A stretch of DNA of 64,000 nucleotides, taken from contig NZ_JAUFQJ010000008.1 in assembly GCF_030409685.1 (NCBI RefSeq), forward strand, positions 434,001 through 498,000. Reading direction: 5' to 3'. This document shows, piece by piece, positions 27,202 through 34,119 of this stretch. The notes below the pieces were generated by a model. It was not told the DNA's origin, did not search any database, and saw only the letters and a list, made by a program, of their open reading frames with translations. A program made the translations under genes and the position numbers. The stretch is from Ferruginibacter paludis (lineage in GTDB: Bacteria; Bacteroidota; Bacteroidia; Chitinophagales; Chitinophagaceae). Each line of letters opens with the position of its first letter. Position 1 is the stretch's first letter.

Positions 27202-27669
27202 TTAAAGCAAACCCTGTTTAATAATACGCTGTATTATTTTTAAATGATGCCGCGTATGCAGTTTCAAAAATGTAATGGCAGGTTTCACATTCAGATCACC
27301 GAAAAAGGGATGGGTAAAGAAATGATTGGCAGGTAAATCTTTTAAAGCATTGACATTTTGTTGAACGGTTATAAAATCTGCTTGTATTTTTTCTATATTG
27401 AATTCCCCTTTCGGCTGTACAGCAGCCGGTGCTTTTACTTTTCCTGCGGGAATTTTTCCAATCGTATAAATAAAGGTTCTCATCAAATTGAACTTCCATT
27501 TATATTTCGCGGCATCTGACTTTTTTAGCGCATTCATAACCGCATTTAACACAAGTAAACTGTGTTCAATGTGCCAGCCCACACTGGCCTGGGAAATGGC
27601 GGGATTTATTTTTGCAGCATTTGTAATTTGCCCTTCCAGCTGCTTTACGAGACCAGATAATTTTTTCAT
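27202..27669 (-). CDS. DUF1569/DinB-like four-helix protein
   Basis: 155 residues from the ATG at 27669. The helical sequence with SQASVGWHIEHSLLVLNAV near the start and LKLHTRHHLKIIQRI at the end places conserved His residues where DinB-superfamily proteins bind metal. Function within this superfamily ranges from thiol transfer to unknown. CAAATATA at 27709-27716 reads TATATTTG on its strand, a probable -7 box 40 bases upstream of the start. Confidence 0.8.
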   Translation of the reverse strand: MKKLSGLVKQLEGQITNAAKINPAISQASVGWHIEHSLLVLNAVMNALKKSDAAKYKWKFNLMRTFIYTIGKIPAGKVKAPAAVQPKGEFNIEKIQADFITVQQNVNALKDLPANHFFTHPFFGDLNVKPAITFLKLHTRHHLKIIQRIIKQGLL

Positions 27670-27823
27670 TTTTAAACCCTTTTTGTACAATTAATTGACG
27701 ATTCTTTTCAAATATACACCACTTAAAATAGCATCTCCTTTTTATACATCTATCTGGCATGAGCCCCCGGCGATTGCAATTCATCAAAAGTATTTGTAAT
27801 TTTCATCCCCTAAAATAACAGGT

Positions 27824-28237
27824 ATGAAAAAAATAAGACTCTGCACGTTTTTCTTACTGACGTTTCATTTTTTACTGGCGCAACAGCCCGATTACCGCGT
27901 AGTTTTTGATATGAGCACAAAAGATTCAATCAGTCAGCAGGCACTCATCCGTGAGGCGACACTGATCGTCAAGGAAAATCCTGACGCAAAGCTGGAGGTA
28001 GTCATTTACGGTCAGGGGCTTCCACTTGTCACCAAAGCACAATCAGGCCAGGCAAAGCCCATTCAAGACCTTATGGCTGGTAAAAATGTGACCTTTAAAG
28101 TATGTGCCTTTACCATGAAAAGAGGCAATCTTGTTGAGGCTGATCTTTTACCCGGCGTACAGGTGGTACCGGATGGCATCTACGAAATTATCAGCAAGCA
28201 GCATGAAGGCTGGGGCTATATTAAAGTAGCACACTAA
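27824..28237 (+). CDS. Exported DsrE-family protein (Sec signal)
   Basis: 137 residues with a signal peptide (KKIRLCTFFLLTFHFLLAQ). The mature part follows the DsrE/DsrF fold: VVFDMSTKDSISQQALIREA, LEVVIYGQGLPLV, a central VTFKVCAFTMK with the single conserved Cys, and the C-terminal LPGVQVVPDGIYEI. DsrE-like proteins handle sulfur or bind small thiol compounds. Its C-terminus (LLPGVQVVP...) is recognisably related to that of the Tat-exported protein encoded convergently at 28312-29028, so they are paralogues sharing a terminator. Confidence 0.85.
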   Translation: MKKIRLCTFFLLTFHFLLAQQPDYRVVFDMSTKDSISQQALIREATLIVKENPDAKLEVVIYGQGLPLVTKAQSGQAKPIQDLMAGKNVTFKVCAFTMKRGNLVEADLLPGVQVVPDGIYEIISKQHEGWGYIKVAH

Positions 28238-28254
28238 ATGCAATGGTTTTATTT

Positions 28255-28290
28255 AAAAAAGCAGCGCCGCAAATACATGTGCGGCGCTGC
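28255..28290. terminator. Strong terminator hairpin between convergent genes
   Basis: Perfect 11-bp stem GCAGCGCCGCA (28261-28271) with TGCGGCGCTGC (28280-28290), loop of 8. On the minus strand it is followed by TTTTTTAAATAAAA, a classical intrinsic terminator for the gene at 28312-29028; on the plus strand only a weak A/T tail follows. Confidence 0.85.
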
Positions 28291-28311
28291 AACAAAATAG
28301 TATGCCCTTGT

Positions 28312-29028
28312 TCAGGCTACCGAGCAGTAAGCACAACCATGCTCCTGTGCACGGCCTACTGCCCACACGCCGGAAGGAACAGGCTGCATACCGGGCAGTA
28401 ATCCCTGCAGCCATTCTTTTTTTACATCCTCTGCCTTCAGTCCCATTTTATCAGCGGTTGCCGCACTGTAAACGGTTATCGCCGCATCGCATACACAGAA
28501 CATAACACCACTGGCCTGCAGTTCATCTATTCCAATGGCTACTTCTCCAAAACCAGGCACCTTAAAAGTGCCCTTCTGTGGCTTCCAGAAAGGATTTCGG
28601 GTGGCGGCAGCTTTCGTGGCGGGGTCATCGGCTTTAAACATTTCTCCAAATTTGTATTTGGACCACAGTTTATCTTCCATAGCATACGGAATGGCATCAT
28701 GCCGTAGTATCACAACGACACTGCAATCATTTGCCGCGGAACCGGTCCCTTCATTCGTTAATAAAAAAACCCTTGGCCAGGCAAAGGGAAATATTTCTTT
28801 AGGGTGTGTGACATCAAAAACAATACGGTGTTTGCCTTTTATTTTGGCAAACCACGCATCAGGATCTTCAGGGGCCGTTTCAATTTTATTGTTACCGGTT
28901 GACTCCACTCCAGCTTTCATGGTAAGGGGAAACGCCAGCGATGCCACGCCAAGGGTGGCAGCACCGGAAGCCAGGAAACCTATAAATCCACGCCTGGCTG
29001 TAGGTTGATTTAACATGTTGAGTTCCAT
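28312..29028 (-). CDS. Tat-exported DsrE-like protein
   Basis: 238 residues from the ATG at 29028 (the frame extends to 29067 but without signal character). The leader TARRGFIGFLASGAATLGVA is a twin-arginine signal. The mature protein has a DsrE-like core (KHRIVFDVTHPKE, CSVVVILRHDAIPYAM, SGVMFCVCDAAITVYSA) and ends with LLPGMQPVPSGVWAVGRAQE and an extra Cys-rich tail (HGCAYC). Tat export implies folding or cofactor loading before secretion. It faces the shorter Sec-exported paralogue at 27824. Sulfur or redox chemistry in the periplasm is a guess from the family. Confidence 0.85.
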   Translation of the reverse strand: MELNMLNQPTARRGFIGFLASGAATLGVASLAFPLTMKAGVESTGNNKIETAPEDPDAWFAKIKGKHRIVFDVTHPKEIFPFAWPRVFLLTNEGTGSAANDCSVVVILRHDAIPYAMEDKLWSKYKFGEMFKADDPATKAAATRNPFWKPQKGTFKVPGFGEVAIGIDELQASGVMFCVCDAAITVYSAATADKMGLKAEDVKKEWLQGLLPGMQPVPSGVWAVGRAQEHGCAYCSVA

Positions 29029-29384
29029 TGCTCGTAATTTTAATTGTAGAAGATATATTTTGACCACGAAAAATACAAATTAGAATCGCCACTTGCAAGC
29101 GATCCGTTGTGATAATTTTCGGTTACACACAGAATCTGGCAATAAAAAAAATCGTGTGTTATGCCCGGTTATTTTGGAATCAATTGGTTGTTAATGGTTA
29201 AATGGCCAGGGAAGACAGCAGGCAGGTCATTGTTGCTTATACTTCAGCGGCGAACCAGGCAAAAAGGCAATTAATTTTGTCCGGGCTTTTAGAAATTGAT
29301 TCAGCATTGTTGCATCGCCCTCTTATACTTTTCAGCCCAATGCGCCGTCTTCAATTCGTGGTGCCCTTGCTTTCCTGATCTGTG

Positions 29385-29458
29385 AAAAGTTGCGGTCTGA
29401 CCTTCGGTACCGACCGCAACTTTTCCACGGTCGGTACCGAAGGTCAGACCGTGGAAAA
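29385..29458. repeat. Nested palindrome with two alternative foldings
   Basis: Two hairpins stand side by side: stem AAAAGTTGCGGTC (29385-29397 with 29412-29424) and stem TTTTCCACGGTC (29421-29432 with 29447-29458). Their 14-base loops, TGACCTTCGGTACC and GGTACCGAAGGTCA, are exact reverse complements. As an alternative, 29393-29416 and 29428-29451 form one perfect 24-bp stem around an 11-base loop. The element lies alone in the 449-base gap between 28312-29028 and 29478-30506, only 19 bases from the end of the latter gene, so it may also act as its terminator. It looks like a dispersed REP-type element. Confidence 0.8.
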
Positions 29459-29477
29459 CAAACACCACTGATATAAA

Positions 29478-30506
29478 TTAAACAGCTGATTTCAACATAA
29501 TCCGCTTCATCACCTCCGCAAATATTCCATAGGAATGCAACCTTGCATCCTGGTCATAGATGTGAGAGACCGCCATCACTTCATCCACCTTTGTCTTATC
29601 TAAAAAAAGTTGCATTGTATCTTTTATTTTTTCCGGTCCGCCAACAAATGTATAGCCCAGCATTTGCTGCAACATGGCCAATTCAGATGCGTCCAAAACG
29701 TCATTGATGTCATCCACAGGCGGTTGTAATAACCTTCTTCTGCCACTTATAATGCCAAAAAACATTTGCTGCAGCGAAGTGGCCAGCCGGGCTGCTTCCG
29801 CGTCTGTATCAGCTGCAATCACATTTACACAACTGATAACATATGGACTTGCTAAACTGCCAGAAGGACGAAAATTTTTCCTGTACAAATCAATAGCAGT
29901 TAAAAACTGTGCCGGTGCAAAGTGACTGGCAAAAGCGTATGGCAAGCCCAGGGCAGCAGCGAGCAGTGCGCTGTCTGTGCTGGAACCTAAAATCCAAATG
30001 GGGATATCAAGCCCTTCGCCGGGAATCGCCCTTACCCGGCCATTACTGTTATTTGCAGAAAAAAACTGCTGAAGTTGTTGGATGTCCTGCGCAAAAGTGT
30101 CGCCGGCCCTGATATTTTCTCCCCTGATCGCGTAGGCGGTAACCTGATCAGTGCCCGGAGCCCTGCCCAGGCCAAGATCAATGCGGCCCGGATAAAGAGA
30201 GGCCAACGTTCCAAACTGTTCTGCAACTATCAAAGGCGCATGGTTCGGGAGCATAATACCGCCCGATCCTACCCTGATGTTATTGGTTCCAGCCGCGAGG
30301 TAACCGATTAAAACAGACGTGGCAGAACTGGCCACTCCCGGCATGTTGTGGTGCTCGGCAACCCAATACCGGCTGTATCCCAATTGCTCAGTATGCTTTG
30401 CAAGCCGCAGACTATTGTGAAAACTATCCGCTGCTGTATCCCCCTCTTTTATTGTTGCAAGGTCCAGTACTGAAAAGTCGATATTGTGTGGTGTATTATT
30501 TTGCAT
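29478..30506 (-). CDS. LLM-class flavin-dependent oxidoreductase (alkanal monooxygenase-like)
   Basis: 342 residues from the ATG at 30506. Sequence follows the group with DFSVLDLATIKEGDTAADSF at the start, RYWVAEHHNMPGVASSAT, RVGSGGIMLPNHAPLIVAEQ, GRIDLGLGRAPGTD and IWILGSSTDSALLAA. This subgroup (YhbW/MsnO8-like) is distinct from the LLM enzyme at 18972. FMN-dependent; substrate unknown. It is followed, 19 bases on, by the nested palindrome at 29385-29458. Confidence 0.9.
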   Translation of the reverse strand: MQNNTPHNIDFSVLDLATIKEGDTAADSFHNSLRLAKHTEQLGYSRYWVAEHHNMPGVASSATSVLIGYLAAGTNNIRVGSGGIMLPNHAPLIVAEQFGTLASLYPGRIDLGLGRAPGTDQVTAYAIRGENIRAGDTFAQDIQQLQQFFSANNSNGRVRAIPGEGLDIPIWILGSSTDSALLAAALGLPYAFASHFAPAQFLTAIDLYRKNFRPSGSLASPYVISCVNVIAADTDAEAARLATSLQQMFFGIISGRRRLLQPPVDDINDVLDASELAMLQQMLGYTFVGGPEKIKDTMQLFLDKTKVDEVMAVSHIYDQDARLHSYGIFAEVMKRIMLKSAV

Positions 30507-30595
30507 GATTTGAACCGAAAATTTGTACGCTGATAACAGTTTGCAAACCGTAAAGTTCAATGGTGCGTTCAGGCGTAAACTGACACGACCTGGCT

Positions 30596-30970
30596 ATGAT
30601 ACCGGCAGCAGGCAACAGCAATAGTAAAAAAGACTATAGCTATATACAGTCAAATCCTCAAAAATGCACTAATTATTACCGCCTGCTGAAAACAGATTTC
30701 AGCGGTAATAAAAGTTATAGCGATACAAGGATATTAAAAGTAGAAGGCAATACCCGCTCTTTTTCGCTGCTCAACAACAGCACATCAGCGCATGAATGTC
30801 AATTACAAATAAATGAGCCTGTTACTTTATCGATCTTTAATGCCAATGGTATGCTGGTGAAGAAAACTAAATTTGCTCCCGGGTTACAATGGCTTGATCT
30901 GAATAATTATGCCAAAGGCTTGTATTTTATCCGTAGCAAGGATTTAACCGAAAAGATCATAGTCAGGTAG
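30596..30970 (+). pseudogene. Remnant of a T9SS-secreted protein: C-terminal sorting domain only
   Basis: 124 codons from ATG 30596 encode the end of a typical secreted Bacteroidota protein: VPAAGNSNS-like opening, NYYRLLKTDFSGNKSYSDTR, and a type A sorting domain with a final GLYFIRSKDLTEKIIVR. There is no signal peptide and an in-frame TGA stands at 30581, directly upstream. Without a secretion leader or passenger domain, the product could not be exported, so this is the surviving 3' end of a larger gene. Confidence 0.75.
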
Positions 30971-30987
30971 ATCAAAATTTTGATTTC

Positions 30988-31018
30988 AAAGGGTAAAGTC
31001 ATCCGCTTTACCCTTTTT
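30988..31018. terminator. Bidirectional terminator hairpin
   Basis: AAAGGGTAAAG (30988-30998) pairs with CTTTACCCTTT (31006-31016) around a 7-base loop, followed by T-rich sequence on the plus strand and A/T-rich sequence on the minus strand. It lies between the T9SS remnant and the convergent aldo/keto reductase. Confidence 0.75.
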
Positions 31019-31022
31019 GTAT

Positions 31023-31847
31023 TTATTGTAATTTCTCCAGGTAATCTATCATTTGCTTCTTCATTGCGGCATCCGGTAAAATACCTCCATCAGCTTTTAG
31101 ATTATCCCTGGCATGGGATGGGTTACCCGTAGCAGGTATTACGCAGTTAACAAAGCGATTTGCAATAATGTATTTTAAAAAATAAGCAGCCCAGCTGTCG
31201 ATGCCCAATTCCGCAGCCCATATTGGTAAAGGCTTTTCTTTCACTTTTGCAAACAATTTGCCTTCTCCAAAGGGACGATTTATAATGGTAGCAACGCCGA
31301 GGTCCGCAGCAATATTCAGCAGGCGCTTTTCGGCATGCCGGTTTAAAATGGAGTAATTGAACTGTACAAAATCCGGCACTTGCGCAATCATTATTTTTTC
31401 CAGTTCATCATGACTGTCGTCTGTATAATGGGTAATGCCGGTATACCGGATTTTGCCTTCGGTCTTCAGCCGGCGCAATTGCGGCAGATGTATTTTCCAG
31501 TCAACGAGATTGTGTACCTGCACCAGGTCCATGGTGGTTCTTTTCATCTTTATAAAAGAGGCGTTTAACTGGTCAATACCTTCCTGCAGACCGGTTGTCC
31601 AAATCTTGGTGGCGTAAAAGAAATCGTCTTTTACTTCCATTTCCGAGGTCAGGTCGCCGATCACCGTTTCAGCATTGCGATACATTGGCGAGCTGTCTAT
31701 CAAACTTCCGCCAGCGGAATGAAATTCGTTCAATACATCTTTTAATGCAGGATAGTGTTGCGTGTTATCGACGTCAAATGTTTGCCAGGTGCCCATTCCG
31801 ATTACAGGAAGCGCTTCACCCGATGATGGTATAATTCGTTGTAACAT
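31023..31847 (-). CDS. Aldo/keto reductase
   Basis: 274 residues from the ATG at 31847, chosen because family members begin with the strand QRIIPSSGEALPVIGMGTWQ; the open frame extends to 31952 without conserved character. The catalytic set is visible: Asp in LIDSSPMY, Tyr in the same motif, Lys in YATKIWT, His in VQVHNLVDW. The NADP site region IPATGNPSHARDNL is near the C-terminus. It reduces carbonyl compounds with NADPH; the true substrate is unknown. Confidence 0.88.
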   Translation of the reverse strand: MLQRIIPSSGEALPVIGMGTWQTFDVDNTQHYPALKDVLNEFHSAGGSLIDSSPMYRNAETVIGDLTSEMEVKDDFFYATKIWTTGLQEGIDQLNASFIKMKRTTMDLVQVHNLVDWKIHLPQLRRLKTEGKIRYTGITHYTDDSHDELEKIMIAQVPDFVQFNYSILNRHAEKRLLNIAADLGVATIINRPFGEGKLFAKVKEKPLPIWAAELGIDSWAAYFLKYIIANRFVNCVIPATGNPSHARDNLKADGGILPDAAMKKQMIDYLEKLQ

Positions 31848-32275
31848 ATTGCTTGATTGGATAAATTTACTTAAACTTATCATTGCTTGTGCCGCAAATG
31901 TCATAACAATTCTTTTTTTATAAGACCGTACCCTAATCCGCTTAAAATACATTGATGAATCAAAACCTGCATGAGGAAATAAAGCGAAATCAATTTACTA
32001 TTGGGGAATTTTTGTAGCAGCAATCAGCCCTTTTACCCCTTATGTAGTTTGCGATAAAGGTTTACTATCCTTGTTGCGATGGATTGTATCAAACAGGCAC
32101 ATTATAATTTGTTATTTATTAAACAATTTAACATTCACTATCATTTATACAATCTGGTTCTTTTTTTGTGTGCTCGTTTGTACGAGCATGTTATAACGCC
32201 CTGCCCCAGTCAAAAATAGTCAAACAGTACTTTCAAATTTTTAACTGTATAGTGATCCATGTTTAAATTTTCTTT
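31848..32275. other. Divergent intergenic region upstream of the aldehyde oxidoreductase operon
   Basis: 428 AT-rich bases between divergent genes. It contains the short palindrome at 32171-32188 listed separately. I see no open frame with coding character; it must hold the promoters of both flanking genes, but no exact TAnnTTTG with a properly spaced TTTG was found. Confidence 0.5.
32171..32188. promoter_or_regulatory. Palindrome upstream of the aldehyde oxidoreductase operon, possible operator
   Basis: TGCTCGT (32171-32177) and ACGAGCA (32182-32188) form a perfect 7-bp inverted repeat with a 4-base spacer, preceded by a T7 run. It lies 88 bases upstream of the small-subunit start. It could be an operator for a dimeric regulator or a small terminator; no regulator gene is adjacent. 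Confidence 0.4.
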
Positions 32276-33058
32276 ATGACAGATCAAAAACAAGCTGCTG
32301 ATTTTAATGAGGATGAAAAACAAATAATCGAAGACATGATAACCGGTGATCCTGAAGACATGACGATCTTCGGTGTAAGCCGGCGACAGTTTCTAAAGCA
32401 ACTCGCCGTAATTACCGGTGGCTTTGCAGCAGCACAATACATCGGACCGGATGAGCTTTTTGCAGCGCCTTCCGTACTTGTACCCGGCACCATCCCCATA
32501 AACAGTATAGAAAATGGTGTAAACGCTTCTTTCAATGTAAATGGTTCGCCGGTCGCACTGGAGGTGGATTCCCGAATGACTTTACTGGACAGCCTGCGTG
32601 AAAAACTACAGCTGACCGGCACCAAAAAAGGTTGCGACCATGGGCAGTGCGGCGCCTGTACGGTCATCATTGATGGCAACAGGGTTTTATCCTGTCTTAC
32701 TCTAACGGCCTGCTGCCAGGGTAAAAACGTAACTACCATTGAGGGCCTTGCAAAAAACAACCAGTTGCATCCTATGCAGACCGCATTTATAAAACATGAT
32801 GGTTTTCAATGCGGGTATTGTACACCCGGGCAAATATGTTCCGCACTGGCTTTAATGGATGAAGCGAAGAAAGGCGAAGCAAGTTACCTCACTGAAAACA
32901 TCAGGGAAAAATCACTCTCCGTGCAGCTTTCGGACGATGAGATCCGGGAACGCATGTCGGGAAATATTTGCCGTTGCGGCGCCTATCCCAATATTATTGC
33001 AGCTATAAAAGAAGTGCATAGCGGAAAGGAAGTTGCACAAAACTGGCAGTTTGCCTGA
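32276..33058 (+). CDS. paoA: Aldehyde oxidoreductase 2Fe-2S subunit, Tat-exported (PaoA-like)
   Basis: 260 residues. A twin-arginine leader (SRRQFLKQLAVITGGFAAAQ, Arg pair at 36-37) is preceded by an unusually long 35-residue acidic N-region. The mature protein binds two 2Fe-2S clusters: plant-ferredoxin-type Cys in GCDHGQCGACTV with RVLSCLTL, and the helical-domain set GFQCGYCTPGQ with GNICRCGAYPN. It is the electron-transfer subunit of periplasmic xanthine-oxidase-family enzymes and carries the complex across the membrane, since the other two subunits have no leader. First gene of a three-gene operon (33 bases to the next). Confidence 0.92.
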   Translation: MTDQKQAADFNEDEKQIIEDMITGDPEDMTIFGVSRRQFLKQLAVITGGFAAAQYIGPDELFAAPSVLVPGTIPINSIENGVNASFNVNGSPVALEVDSRMTLLDSLREKLQLTGTKKGCDHGQCGACTVIIDGNRVLSCLTLTACCQGKNVTTIEGLAKNNQLHPMQTAFIKHDGFQCGYCTPGQICSALALMDEAKKGEASYLTENIREKSLSVQLSDDEIRERMSGNICRCGAYPNIIAAIKEVHSGKEVAQNWQFA

Positions 33059-33090
33059 CCAGATTTATCAGACTTATAAAGTAACATTTC

Positions 33091-34095
33091 ATGAGGCCAT
33101 TTAAATTTTCCACCACAGCCGACAGCAATGAAGTATCAAAAATATTGATAGCAAATCCGCATGCGAGGTTATTGGGAGGTGGTACCAACCTGCTGGATTT
33201 AATGAAGGAAGATGTGGAGCGCCCGACTGAACTGGTGGAAGTTGGCAACATCGATGTGATGAAAATTGTATCACCGGCTTCTGCCACCGGAAGCATTGTT
33301 ATACCAGCTGTTGAAAAAAACGCCCGTACGGCCAACGACCCGGCGATAAGGGAAAATTTTCCGATGCTTAGCCAGGCTATTTTATCCGGAGCTTCTGCAC
33401 AGATACGCAATATGGCAACCAATGGCGGCAATTTAAACCAGCGTACCCGCTGTACTTATTTTTATGATGTAGCGATGCCCTGTAATAAGCGGGAACCCGG
33501 TAGTGGCTGTGGTGCCATGAAAGGCCTCAACCGGATGCATGCCATTTTTGGATGGTCAGATAAATGCGTAGCGGTGCACCCTTCTGATATGTGCGTAGCG
33601 CTGGCGGCATTGGATGCCGTAGTAAAAGTGCAGGGCGCTAATGGCAAACAGCGCAGCATTCCTTTTACAGCTTATCATCGTTTACCCGGCGATCAGCCGC
33701 AGAAAGATAATACGCTGCAACCCGGAGAACTGATAACGGCTATAGAAATACCCAAAAACAACTTTGCTGAAAATTCTTATTACCTGAAAGTGCGGGACAG
33801 GGCCAGTTATGCATTCGCACTCATCTCAGTGGCAGCAGCAATGGAGTTAAAGAATAACAAAATTGTAAGGGTCAGTATTGCCATGGGTGGTGTGGCACAT
33901 AAACCATGGCGGGCAAGCGTTGCAGAAAAATATTTGCTACATAAGGAAGCAACCGAAGCCAATTTTAAGATAGCCGCAGCCAATGAGATGAAACTGGCCA
34001 AACCGCTTGAACATAATTTATATAAAGTGGAGCTGGGCAGAAAGGCCCTTGTAAGGGCCCTGATGCAGGCTGCGAATGGAGGAAAAACGATTTAA
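33091..34095 (+). CDS. paoB: Aldehyde oxidoreductase FAD subunit (PaoB-like)
   Basis: 334 residues of the FAD-binding subunit: LLGGGTNLLDL and RNMATNGGNLNQRTRC contact FAD. The segment after it, with Cys in RCTYF, AMPCNKREPGSGCGAM, matches the extra 4Fe-4S cluster loop found in E. coli PaoB. No signal peptide: it would travel with the Tat-tagged small subunit. It lies between the small and large subunit genes, with gaps of 32 and 24 bases. Confidence 0.92.
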   Translation: MRPFKFSTTADSNEVSKILIANPHARLLGGGTNLLDLMKEDVERPTELVEVGNIDVMKIVSPASATGSIVIPAVEKNARTANDPAIRENFPMLSQAILSGASAQIRNMATNGGNLNQRTRCTYFYDVAMPCNKREPGSGCGAMKGLNRMHAIFGWSDKCVAVHPSDMCVALAALDAVVKVQGANGKQRSIPFTAYHRLPGDQPQKDNTLQPGELITAIEIPKNNFAENSYYLKVRDRASYAFALISVAAAMELKNNKIVRVSIAMGGVAHKPWRASVAEKYLLHKEATEANFKIAAANEMKLAKPLEHNLYKVELGRKALVRALMQAANGGKTI

Positions 34096-34119
34096 GAAAA
34101 TCATTAAACCGAAGGATAA

